Below are positions 46,036 through 58,310 of a stretch of 64,000 bases of DNA, in pieces. The stretch is from Haliclystus octoradiatus. Taxonomy: Eukaryota > Cnidaria > Staurozoa > Stauromedusae > Haliclystidae. A program made the translations under genes and the position numbers. The stretch lies in contig OU744449.1 of assembly GCA_916610825.1 (NCBI GenBank), forward strand, positions 6,509,243 to 6,573,242. The letters are read 5' to 3'. The notes below the pieces were generated by a model. That model saw only the letters and a program-made list of their open reading frames with translations. It was not told the origin of the DNA and did no database searches. The number at the start of each line of letters is the position of its first letter. The first letter of the stretch is position 1.

Positions 46036-47076
46036 CGGGGATTCAACATCGGGAATCCTCCCTGTAATAAGTGGTGTACCTCTGGGTTCAGTTTTAGACC
46101 CTTTTCTTTTTATTGTCTATATAAATGACATTGTAAGTTGCTTGGAACTCAACTGTGGTATAAAACTCTTTTCTGATGATGCTAAGATTTCGTTTAAAAG
46201 ATTTACCACTGACAGTACTCCTCTACATTTTACACTTGAAAACCTCTCCTCCTGGGCAGAATGCTGGCAACTCAAAATTGCCCAGGAGAAATATCTGTAC
46301 CTTCATTTAGGAAATCATCTATTTCGGATGCTGCGTATCAGTTAGAATGAAAGGCATTATCACGTTCATCTTCTGTGAAAGATCTTGGAATCCTACTAAC
46401 TGCAGATCTAAAGTTCACAGAACACTGTTCCATGCTAGCCGCTAAAGCAAAAACCATTCTTTCCTAATCAAGAAATGCATTTCCTCAAATAACCCGGAGC
46501 TGTTAGTGAAAGCGTTCACAACATACGTCAGACCAATGCTTGAGTCATCAACGCCAGTCTGGAATCCCTATCTCATCAAGGACATACATAGTTTAGAAAA
46601 CATTCAGCGCTCTTTCACAAGATATGTTTGTTTGAAAAATAATTCTTACAAGCCCTATATAGATCGTCTTGCCTATCTCAACCTTGAGTCTCTAGAATTA
46701 CGCCGCCTTAAAATATTCCTTGCGTGGACATTCACCGACGCTTTACCCAACTAAATCATTTAACTATGACTGTTGCAAACATTACTTTGCAAATAGAATA
46801 ATCAAGCAATAGAGCTCTCTTCCTAAGAAGTTATATCGTCTAGTTCTTTACAAACATTCAAATTTAAAATTAATCACGTTAATTTATCACAGTTCTGTAA
46901 CTATTGCTTTGCCTGTTAATTATTTCTGGTAACATAGTTTTCTTTATATTTATATATATATATATATATATATAGATCACATGTAAGTGAGGATACATTT
47001 AAAAATATCCTCCTTTGTTTATTCGCCTGTTAGCCATTGTGCTACAAAATACATACATACATGCATACATACATAC
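46036..47076 (+). mobile_element. 5'-truncated CR1/L2-like LINE with 49-bp target-site-like repeats
   Basis: Reverse transcriptase palm motifs read SGVPLGSV..PFLFIVYINDI and LFSDDAKI, with SDD in place of the usual ADD. A second open piece at 46506-46754 carries the C-terminal pattern YVRPMLES, VWNPYL and ENIQRSFTRYV. Stops and frame changes between them show it is dead. It ends in ATAC-rich simple sequence. A 49-bp direct repeat with one mismatch lies on each side (45987-46035 and 47077-47125) and looks like a long target-site duplication. Confidence 0.85.
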
Positions 47077-47242
47077 ATCTACCCTATAGGTCCCTGATTA
47101 CACGGACATAATCCACTGATCTACATAACACTCTTTTATATGTAGATTAGTGACATAAACATACCATATGCACGCTTTGACACACTTGGGGGCAGGCAGG
47201 ATCCGATATAAGCCACATATAAAGGTCCAAAATACTCTGATG

Positions 47243-47494
47243 AATGTTTTTGATTCGATAAAGGTCAGTTTGATCGGTTATGCAGTTTAATTATAGAAGT
47301 AGAAAGATGTTTTTAGACACGACACGACCTTCTTGAAATAGGATTGCAATTCTTATCAAATTAATGTTTTTGATTCCATAAAGGTCAGTTTGATTGGTTA
47401 TGCAGTTTAATTGTAGAAGGAGAAAGATGTTTTTAGACACGACACGACCTTCTTGAAATAGGATTGTAGGATTGCAACTCTTATCAAATTCTGA
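47243..47494 (+). repeat. 120-bp tandem duplication
   Basis: Two copies of a unit starting AATGTTTTTGATTC at about 47243 and 47363. They differ by a few substitutions and a roughly 10-bp insertion in the second. The duplication is young. The following 47495-48199 shows no gene or clear repeat. Confidence 0.85.
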
Positions 47495-48199
47495 TTCTGG
47501 GACGATTCTTATATCTATTGAGAATGTTTCATCAAGTCCCACAATCTTCTACGATTTCTATTTCCATGCAAACCTCGCGTGCTGGATTATTTTCCCACTC
47601 ATATAAGTACACACATAAGAATCCGTTTGATCATAATTTTCAGTTTTAATCTTCCCTCCAACTTTAATTACACACCTAGACATGTTCATTTAACATATAT
47701 AAAATATATATACAATACTTATAACATGCTAGAATTGATTCAACGTATTACGCATTAGAAACTTTCAATGTTGCTAATATGTTTTACTTTGAGCTTCAAT
47801 AATTGTTAAAATGTAAGCTAAATATCTAATTAAAGTAAGAGCAATCAAGAAGAATATAACTTATGATTGTAAGTCCGTGTGATCCAATGCATGGATATTT
47901 CTTATGGTACCTAGTGTTTAAATAAGTTAAAATCAGGTTCTGGATTATTTAATTAATCCAAAACATTACATTCTGATTATATTCAGATTATGGATAATAT
48001 ATTACATCAGACATGATCAGATATATCCTCTGAATAATTTGCATTGCGAAGTAAATGTATGGTCATTCGATTAATCGTTCCAGATATTCCATGTTCGATT
48101 ATTCAAGCTCGCGTAATCGTAGGTATATTGAATGAGTTTTACATCAAGTGGATAGACGCATTATGAAGAACGAAAGGGTTAATAATGATAGAAAGGAAT

Positions 48200-51100
48200 C
48201 TATCGATATCGTTGTTGTTTTTGATGCTGATGGAGGTCCCATTCTTGTCGATCTCGTTCTAATTCTTGTTGCTTTAATCTAGCACGCATGAGTGGTTCAT
48301 TTGGTAATGCCATAACTCGGCCACGTGGAGATGTGAAGTCCCAGAAGTTTGAATCAGAGTTACTTATTTTATCCCTGAAAATAAAATAAGAATCATAGAT
48401 ATAGTCCATCTGGGATTTTCCGCTTTTTAAGTAGTTCCCAGAAGTAGTTCCGGCAAAAAACAACAACAGAAATCACAATAAACAAAACTCAAAATAGATG
48501 GGCAGTGACGAAGGAACACAGAAATCAAGCCCATGATCTAGCTTCAGACAGATAATAAATCGAAACAGGGGTACTTCAGCTCTAGCATGATCGCGGATTA
48601 GCCGTGTTGGTAGAAACTATGGAGATATGTAAGTATCGTTTCAATAGTAAAATAGCTACTTACTCTTCTTCTCTTCGACGCTTGCGACGACGTGCAGCAG
48701 CCAAAAAGAAGCAACACATGAAGGTCAGTAATAATGCAAGAAGACCAGCAACAACCCCAACAGCAATGTACAATGTTCTGTTAGGTTCTGAATTGGAATA
48801 AAAAAATATATGTCAAATCATTGATGCCCAATATAGCCACTCACATTATGTGCCTGAATGTTTGACTAATTTTTTTATTTAATTTGATCATAAAAAAGTT
48901 GAACTGATATTAGAAAGTTAGCGTGGCTAGGTATTACAGTCAAACATGTTATAATGGTCACCTCTATACAGTGACCACCTGTCTATAGTGGTCACTCTTG
49001 CAAAATCTAAAATAGTATTTTCTATTGAATCCAACCTGTATATAAAGACCACCTGTCTATAGTGGTCATTTTATCTACCTCTTGAAAATGGCCGTTATAT
49101 ACAGGTTTTACTGTATTAATTTCTTCATTTGTCCATAGCAGACTGGAAAAGAATTGCTAACACAATCTATCATTTCATTTTAATTTTGCTAATTTTAATT
49201 TTCTTGATTTCGCGACATCATTCATCAACATCATATAACTAACCTGTTTGCCTATCACCAATGCAAATATTATTGGTCAATGTATAACCACCATTACATG
49301 TACACTGAAATGATCGATCGGTATTTATACAAATGGCAGAGACATCACAATAACCGATACCAGTTGTAGTACATTCGTCAAAGTCTGGAAGATAAAATAA
49401 TCTATTGTAAACAAATATTCTATGCAAATATATAGTTAGAGATATAATTCACTGGATTGTTTGTATTATTTTGGTTTGTATTATAACGGAAATTATTCTG
49501 ATTAGTTTAGAGTTTGACGCAAAATCACCATAGCAAAACTTGGTTCGAAAACATCGAGAACAATCGATATTACTATTCGAGCTTGATATCACGAATGAGA
49601 ATTTCCAATTTGATCAGGTGTTTTCAAAAACATTTTATGAGCAGGAAAGTCGTGTAAATGCTTGTAAAAGTTGTGCTAGTTATAATACAAAGCAATTGGC
49701 GCACAGATTCCCATGAGCTATTGGTGCAATCGAGTCGCTTCAGGCGAAAACTCGAAGGCGAAAACTGTGCGCCAATTGTTTAATAATAAGGCCTAATAAT
49801 GCCATAATCATATTAAGATTATATTATGATTTAAATACCTGTGGCTTTAATCGAAGATGGAAGAATTTGAACCTTTGTTGCTGTATTATTAAACCAACCA
49901 TCCGTTTCAGCTGATTTGACAACAATTTGATTTTGAATCGATTGTAGTGAATCAGCAAATTTACTTGACATTTCAATTGTGAACTTTGCAAAGATACTTC
50001 CAGCACTGAAAGAAAATATAGAGCAATAGATGAGTTGAATCACATCCTTGGAATTTTGTAATGATATAAACCTGTATTACAATGCATCAGTATCCTTATA
50101 ATAAGGATAATGTAAATTTGTAAAAATTTAGTTTGGATGGTACCAATACCCTATAAGGGAGCTGCCCAAATGACATTTTAAACACAAAATGTCAATGGAA
50201 AAAAATACAACAAATTTGGGGCATATCTCCTATTAAAAACATCAATTTTAGGTTGCTGATATCATCCATCAATATAAATGTAAACGTCTGATGCTATACT
50301 TACGTGAAAGAGCGACATCGTACACGTAAAACTTCATTTCCAAACTTGACGAATACGATTTGTTTCACCTGCAATTTAAAATATGTAATTTTATTATTTT
50401 AATTCATACACCAACATCATTTACATAGTGTTCTCTTCAATATTGTGAAAAATAACTCAGAGTAAAATACACCAGGCATTCGCACAACACATAGCACATT
50501 CAAATAGCACATTCCTATAATGTGACTGTCTATACTACTACTATTACAGCTTCATCATGATTTCATCATCATCATTTTAAAATCATCTCTTACCTGAGTT
50601 TCAATCCCAGAACATAATCTTTGAAATTGCAATGACGAAGAAGATGCTAATTCTGGAATATATTCTGTATAGTAAACGCCACCATCTACAAATCCTATCA
50701 TTTGCATTGTTACATCTGCTGTAATGGTACCTAAATAGCAAGGAAAACAATAAAGGATCTTAATCAAAAAATGTTTAGATGGAAGCTATGCATTTTTAGA
50801 GAAATTCAGTCAGGGTCTGACACAAAAATGGGAGTCCTGCAGATTCAAGAAGGTTATACAGTTGATACTTTTATGATTTATTACGCCAAACCCAAAACCC
50901 AACATTCCTGAAATATTCCCGAAATATTCAGAAGAAAATGTTACGATGTTCTAGGTTTGCATAAGGCTAAACCTTATGTCAGACGATGTCATGAAAACAT
51001 CAATTACATTATTGACTGCAGTACTACTTTATCGTGTTTAGTCATTGAAAAAATGGTTAGCATGTCTATAGTCTACTGCACAACAGCCTATAGATTTCAA

Positions 51101-54100
51101 TGATCTCGCTGCGACGATTTTGAACTGTTTTCCGGACTGTTTCATCGAATAAAAGGAACCTCTTCTTAAAAGGTTTCAGGCACTTACCAGATATTTCACA
51201 TTGAGTGCCTTCAAATCCCTCTGGACAAGAACACGAAAAGGCACCATTGAACGAGCTGCATGTTGCACCATTTTGACAGGGCGCTGAACTGCAAGCATCT
51301 AAATAATAAGGAAAACAATCAATTACATTTCCATCACATATTTGATAAATGAAATAATGAGATTATATCATATTCGGAAGTCATTATTTAGACGTCATAA
51401 TGATATTAAAATAATCGTCACATGGCACATAACAATTAATATATATGTACAGTATTTAATAGCAGTATACAAGTACACGTTTCTGGCAATTAGCCTTCAT
51501 CAGTACTGTACTGCTATGTACAGTATATATATTTGAGTAGTACAATGGTTAGTTATTATTATTAATGGTAGTTACTTGAATGTAGCAATATTATTATTAT
51601 TACTGTTATTATAGTGATTGACATACCAAACGTATTCGGTTGACTTGTTGGTGATGGATCTGGCGGCTGAATTGGTGACTGTGTTGCACTACTTGTTGGA
51701 ACAACTGATTGCGTCGATGACGTCGTAGGAGATATTTCTGTTAATAATCAAAATCAGTAATTGTTTAATTACCTTTACCTAAAGTCTGCGTGTGTGTGAG
51801 TGTGTAGATTGTCCATTTTTCCCTGACAGTTTTCTCAGTGGGCTTTTAAGTAGTATATTTGAATTATAATTCATTTAGAACTGCTAATTTCAAAAATACT
51901 GGTTACGCACTAATTGCTAGTAATTATATACCACCCGACTGCCCACAACAAGTTTTATTTACTAACACAAAAACTTACCCTGTGTATATGAGAGCTTCGT
52001 TGTTGCCAACAGCGTCAGGTAAAGTATAAAAATGTGGTTATTCATATCTGTAATTATAAAAGTGAATTATAAAAGAAATGAAGCAACATTATAAAAGTTG
52101 TATAATCTGTTTAAGTTCTTATAACAATCAAACAACAGGTCAAGGGTTGATAAAATGTTAAGATGAATATAGATCCAAGGTCATCCAATAGTGTTTACAA
52201 AAGATAATTGTGACTTGAAAGCCTAATCAATTTATCTGAACAAAACGTTGAACAATGTTACATTATTATAGATGATATACCTCTAACTATACTATAAACA
52301 GCCGAATGCTGAATAGAAGAATACTTTGAAAAACATATACTACAGTATACGCGACTCATACGAGTTACCAAATAAGATCGAAGGGACAGCAAATAATACA
52401 TTATATAATTTGACCATGAAATATCTCAATACCTAAATAAAATCTTTTGAACTGTTCTTCAGTTGTATAAAATATATATAATTGTATAAAGTGTTTAAGA
52501 AGTAAAATTTCAACGTCTTTCATCCAAGACGCCACGTTATAATTATTCAATAAACCAGCTTGGTTAATACTTCGAAACCTTATTTTCGATATTAGCTTTT
52601 AAAATTACAATTGTTAGGAATTAACAATAGCCGTTGCTAGGTAATCAGCATTTATTCATTCTTCTACATATCCTAAATATACAGTTCAAGCAAAACAGTT
52701 TCCAAATATCCATTATACAATAGCCGAATTATACGTCAAGCAAAATTATTTCTGAATGAGTAATCAATTATTATTTGGGATAAACATTGCGTAGGTCATG
52801 GACTTCAAAAGATCTAAAATTACAACAATAGTCATGCTATTCGAGTTCCTATAAATCCTCAATTATTTAAAAAGATAATGGATTAAAAAATAATATTTAC
52901 ATTATAGCAGTAAGGAAAAACTGTAGTTGTCAAGTTTATACGAAGTTGCGTAACCCTAGAAGAATATAGGTAGTTATTTTAATTGTACTCTGATGCTCAT
53001 CAACATTATTTCCCAAGGACATAATATTTGGCATAGCCGTACTATGCTGTATATATGTCAAAAGTCGGTGTTTGGCGATCACGGCCCAAATGATTTAATT
53101 AGAGTATTTTATATATGTTTGCATACATGAGTTCCCGAGGGAGTAACTTCAAATGGTTGATATACTTTTTCATGGTCCTTGAAAGTTTTAATGAAAACAT
53201 TTTGATGAAAACCCATGTAAGTGTTAAGAAATTTCAAATTTGCGTCGATAATAAAATATTTAGGGTATACATTTTGACCTGAATAAAATATTTGAGGTAT
53301 CAATTTTGGAAGGAAAATTTCTGAATTCAAATTGACATCTCCCCGTCACTAAAATTTCTTGAGTTACCCCCCGGGTTATTAACCACCGAAGTACGATTGT
53401 ACAATGTTTTGTGTGAACTGTGGAGTTTGACTAACATTTTTGAAACTAAATCCACGTACGTATATGTAGAGTATATTTGTTTATTTCACATTGAGTCAGT
53501 TGACAAGCAGTCTGAAAAGGCAACATTTATACCACTAATATCGCTGAAATTGTTAGTAACTGAATTGAGAACTGTCACTGTAGATCATTATCTAAGTCAA
53601 TATTAAGCCAGAGAAAAGATCAGGATAAGAGTCCCCCCTCAATTATTTTTTCATCTTTGTTAATAGAAATTTTACTACACGATAAAGCGAATGGATTATT
53701 TTTACATTCTCATTTGAGAAATTTCATTTACAAAAGAAATTCAGTTTTCGAAAATCTATGTCACGGATTATAGCTAAACGTGCTGAAGAAAAGAAAGATT
53801 GGATTGTATAGAACAAAATCAACGAGAATTTTCTTTTTAAATTTGAAGGAAAAGAGTAAAACACCGCATTGAATACTAAAATACCGCTACGAGAGTCTGT
53901 GTGAACAATAGAAAATAAAGAATTACATCCGTGTAAGAATGAAGTCTATTGTAGTTAAACCAGAAGTAAGCCGTATATATAGCAAATATGCCAACAAGAA
54001 AATTATTATATCGTAAAACTAAAATATGATTTATAATATTTTTAACTGAATGCTCGGGAATGTCCTATAAACCTACTTCATATTTACAAACTTTGGTAAA

Positions 54101-54331
54101 TTAAAACAAAATAACCGCATTTCCATATAATAGCAATTATAAAAACCAACAAAGGGTAATCAGATACTCAAGTGATGATGATGCCAATTTAATTAATTCA
54201 GCAGAAGTAGTTGAAGTAGAATCAACAAAATCTCAAGTTAAAAATTTTCAAAATTCATAAAATTCAAAAATCAAGAAAAAATTAGCTATTAAATAATAAT
54301 TTTATGCAATCATACCTCTTCTACGAACCAT
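48200..54331 (-). CDS. Transmembrane mucin-like protein, EGF-SEA-EGF-TM, complete, 10 exons
   Basis: Exons leftward: 54316-54331, 51979-52047, 51627-51737, 51188-51298, 50594-50730, 50304-50368, 49839-50005, 49244-49384, 48664-48787 and 48200-48374. All phases agree and give 371 aa. The tiny first exon (MVRRR) supplies a basic n-region to a signal peptide whose core is HIFILYLTLLATT. Residues 29-66 are Ser/Thr/Pro-rich and likely O-glycosylated. Residues 66-103 form an EGF domain. Residues 103-226 form a SEA domain in which FTAGSIFAKFTI matches the GSVVV autocleavage region. Residues 226-273 form a second EGF domain starting DFDEC, the calcium-binding form. A membrane span follows, then RRRKRRR as stop-transfer, then a 50-60 residue cytosolic tail. 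The domain order resembles MUC13/MUC3-type mucins, but the mucin stretch is very short. A role at an epithelial surface is inferred. The ATG at 52045 is an alternative start. Confidence 0.85.
48937..49113. mobile_element. 177-bp TA-flanked MITE, second intact copy
   Basis: Ends CAGTCAAACATGTTATA and the inverse of CAGTAAAACCTGTATATAA, flanked by TA at 48935-48936 and 49114-49115. It has the same length and inner order as the copy at 19254. It lies in the mucin-like intron between the TM exon and the second EGF exon. Confidence 0.85.
50811..50988. mobile_element. hAT MITE, CAGGGTCTGAC copy
   Basis: The left end CAGGGTCTGACACAAAA and the inverse right end CATCGTCTGACATAAG bound 178 bp with the family blocks GGAGTCCTGCAG and ATTCAGAAGAAAA inside. 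Target duplications are not recognisable. It lies in the mucin-like intron before the SEA exons. Confidence 0.65.
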
Positions 54332-54430
54332 CTTCTTCTTCAATATATACGATACTAATTTTCTTATTTTAATAGGAAATAAGACATATAATAACTAATA
54401 ATCTCTGCTTCTAGTTGGTGTAGTCAAGGG

Positions 54431-54438
54431 TTTATATA
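54431..54438 (-). promoter_or_regulatory. TATA box of mucin-like gene
   Basis: On the minus strand TATATAAA lies 100 bp upstream of the ATG at 54331. This leaves room for a start site and a leader of roughly 70 bases, and supports the 16-base coding first exon as the true 5' end. Confidence 0.45.
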
Positions 54439-55937
54439 TCCATATCGTATACTGAGTAATTATATAAGTATCATAAGATAAGACACTGCATCCAACAACT
54501 TCAACTGCCTAGAATACAATGCAATGATTTTGCTCCGAATGTTTTGTATTAGATACGGTCAAGGGAATGCCGATTCTATCGTGAGGTATATTGGTTCAAC
54601 CGTGTGGCATAGGAAACCGTCAAATCAGTGAACCGCGACGTCATACCTCAAATAACAATACTACCAGATGTTCAATGATTTCTTCAGAAAATATAACAAT
54701 GGACAATACATTTATTGTACCGTCCGAATTTTTGACAACATATCCGAATAGAAATTTGTCACACCTCAGAATAATCAACCTCCGACATAGTAGCTAGCAT
54801 AAACATTATCAGGCTATTTGAATTATATCTTAAACTTTGATACCTATTTATAAGTGATTTGATTCTCAACGTTTCTAATTATATTTATTATCAATCCTAT
54901 AAAAGTTACCTTTTTGGGTAATTATTTGCCTTCAGTGTTGACAAAAACCTGTAATGGGTACATTTATTCCGCCGGGGGCCCTTTGAAGCGTGTGGCGGCC
55001 TTTGCATCTATACAATGTGATGGATATCTACAATCAAATTTAATTGGTATTTTGGGAATCGTTTACGGATTGGGGTGTATTACAACATGATTACAATTAA
55101 ATACTTTATTTTTTGCTTCAGATTGCACTTTTGGGATTGTCGGTGCTAATAAAGCTATAATTATTATAATTTGACTTAATCCCAACAACGGCATTGGAGT
55201 ATTAGAATTTCCACAGTAAACTTCTATTTTGCAAATGATATTAGATTTAGCATATATGTATAGCTTTAGCATAGATATAAAATTGCATATACGATTTCTC
55301 CAATTATTTAGTTAAGCTTCGATTAGTTTTTGCATTATTCAGATAAAATCTGTGTGAGTCAGAATTATGGCAGCTATACCATGTTGGAGAATTTCCAAAA
55401 ATAAATTTGTTTGTTATTTAAATCTTTTCGAAGAATCATCCGCTGCTTGCACGTCAATTATGTTTAGAAAACAATATTGATCGTATAAAATAATTAGCAA
55501 GAGAAGACATTTGAAATATAACCATAGACAAGGAAATATCTTATCATGACTATAATATATGACTAAGTTTGTAATTATAAACTTCATACCCTAATTTCCT
55601 CAATTTTTGCTTCCGACACCAGACCATTAATTAATATTTTGTATGTAATATTCGGATATTCCTATCTAGGGGTTTTTAACTTGATATTTTATGTCTGGTA
55701 GTGATAATCTGAAATACTAGAGCTGTAAGTCTATATTAATAACTCGCTGCATTGTATAACTCTAGGTCAGGGTCAAAAGTAGAAACTAGTTAAAAGTAGT
55801 CAATTTGAATACTACAAGAACGAAATAGCATGATTCCCCTTCAACTTTTGAATGAACGAATAATTATGTTCATGGACCAAAGTTCTGTATAATATCTTAA
55901 CTCTTTACTTAATATTGATAAGATTAATTTTATAAAT

Positions 55938-56045
55938 ACTTCAAGTTTCACACCAGAAGGTGATCATCAGGCGATTTATTTCAACTATCATCAGGATAGT
56001 TGAAATAAATCGCCTGATGATCACCTTCTGGTGTAAACTTGAAGT
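55938..56045. repeat. Near-perfect 51-bp hairpin with 5-base loop
   Basis: The left arm 55938-55989 and right arm 55995-56045 are reverse complements apart from one extra base on the left. The loop is ATCAG. The arms begin ACTTCAAGTTT and contain AGGTGATCATCAGGCG. The match is too good for an old repeat, so it is either young or conserved. Confidence 0.9.
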
Positions 56046-57327
56046 TGCGGAGAATGTTTCATTTTTGACTCTCACTTTATATAAATGCTCTGATTAATTT
56101 CATTGAGCATTATCCCAAGAAGTGGTGTGGAACAATCCCACTATTAATATTATTATATTATTATTATTATTATTATTAATACTTGAACACTTTACCTGCA
56201 AGTTCAATTTCAAATAATTATGATGAAATTCCTCGTGCAACAGCTCACGAACCAAATACATGCTCGAGTAACAATCACTATCCAAGTAATGTCTAGAAAA
56301 GTTATTTTTATGTAGACTGCACAAAATGCGTATTATCGGACATATAAGATTATTTAGTCTTTTTCTACATTTCTCATCAGTTTGAGTCTACTTTCAATCT
56401 ATTTTCAAGATTTTCACTTTCATGTCTGATTAATTTAACTTTTTTTAATTTTAAATGTATTTATCTGATTAATTTTACTTTTCGATAACTGATTAATGAG
56501 GACTGCTTTTTCTAGACTTTGCTTGTATCTTACGTATACGATAACATACGTATAATCAAAACATCATCTTTCCTTTTGGTTTATAAAATAATATAAAGAC
56601 ACGTACAGTATTTGTTCTATAACATTATCCAGGAAATAAATTGATTCAGTCTTTGTTTATTGAAAATCAATGGCACATGCATAATAATTAATATGTAGCT
56701 ATAAGAAATTTATTAGTAAAGGACAAATTAGCCAAATTATGTAAGAATTTCACATAGTTTATGACCTTCAATTTTATATTTGACTCAATAAAGTATTTAA
56801 TGTAATATTTAGCCTTAAGGGTAGTGATACCGTGAATTGGATATATATATTACCATCATGATTCAATCTCTTTTTAAGCATACTGACTATAGGAATATCA
56901 TTTAGACAATAGAACCCAGATCACATCAAAAAGAAGCGGGAAAAACGTAAACAATGTGTTTTCATTGAAATCACTTTCGATTCCTTTTGTAGCTATTCAG
57001 TCTCCTATTACTAATAAAATAATTATGACGCAGATCAAATACCGCATATTTTATCAAACGTGTGAGATAAGTAAAAATTTGGCAGAGTTCTGTGATCCAA
57101 TATCCAACTTAGCCTGAAACAAAACTTGAAATGTGCAAGCAAGCATGCGCAATAATCTGATCAAAGTTTCAAGATTAATGTTAATCTTGACATAAACGAC
57201 ATCTATACCTATATGTTCCTACATAAATGTCAAAATCTGTGTATTAGTCTCTTTGAATGTGTGATTGTATGTCCAGAACACTTTTCTCTGTCAATTGTAG
57301 CATTGCAGTCAAATCTTTTAAAGCAAA

Positions 57328-57469
57328 TTTGAAATTTTTGATCTTGAATATCTTTGGTATGAAAATGATGCAGAATTCTTCGGTATAATAATATTTATGA
57401 CTTATATTATTATATAGAAGAATTCTGCATCATTTTTATATCAACATTTTCAAGATCAAATATTTCAAA
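57328..57469. repeat. Imperfect long hairpin, arms about 65 bp
   Basis: The left arm starts TTTGAAATTTTTGATCTTGAA and contains ATGATGCAGAATTCTTC. The right arm contains the inverse GAAGAATTCTGCATCAT and ends ATTTCAAA. The loop, near 57395-57402, is AT-rich. Mismatches are spread along the stem, as in miRNA-like precursors or worn foldback elements. Confidence 0.8.
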
Positions 57470-58129
57470 ATGGCTACTGTGCTGTCAGTTGTAGCTCTAC
57501 AGCTTTGAAAACATATCATTGTAATTAGTATGATAAACATATTTTAATGATGGTCCTCGTTTTTTAAATTTTACTTTCTGTTTACATCATATCTTATTCA
57601 CATATCTTTGCATTGCGACAACAAAGAAACTTTGGCTTCTATTACAATAATTTTGGCTTGGTGTTCTGTTTTGAATAGCTAAAATGCACTTTCTCTACAG
57701 TTTAATTACTAAACATCTAAATCAGCTCAAATCGACCCCGAAATTGACCCAGCAACGCGGGGGACTCAATGCTAGTAGACAATAGTTATGACTTCCTCCA
57801 ATTGTTGATGTGCATACACAGACATTTGGGACAAATCTCTACATCATCATCATCATCATCATCATTTATTCTGAAACCTTTAAGTTATACAACCTTTTTG
57901 CAAAGGACGAAGTACCTTTCGAAACATAAGACTTGTGATTTAAGCTAAATTTCTATGTGAACTTGAATCCACAACCTATATATCTAAATAGTGACTTCCA
58001 TCATCTCATACCACTTGTCAATTTGGAGTTACTTTACTATTCTGCTTATAATAGGCCAGAAACCATCCTGGCATTTTTATGCTATTACAATGTAGGCATT
58101 AGCATTGCCACTTCTTTTTGGTTCATATT

Positions 58130-58310
58130 CTAGCTGAGAAAAGTACTTTTAGGGTAAAAATTCAGATTCTGAAACTTTTTAGGTCTCCTGTTTTGACTCT
58201 TTCTAGAGAACTTTGAAAAACAAATTTGAAGATTTTTTTTAGATTTTTGGAATATTTTGGGTACCATTAAACAGAATTGTTGGAGCCTGAATCCAGATAA
58301 ACTGCTTTTT
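58130..58310 (-). repeat. Dispersed repeat, partner of 62755-62975
   Basis: Read on the minus strand it shares CAAAGTTCTCTAGAAAG, then GTCAAAA and GGAGAC, and AGAATCTG with the plus-strand block at 62755-62975. The family is unknown, with no visible ends or coding sequence. Confidence 0.6.

Noticed and set aside
48604-48801. Plus-strand frame over the mucin-like TM exon
   Set aside because: It is the antisense shadow of a well-supported minus-strand coding exon.
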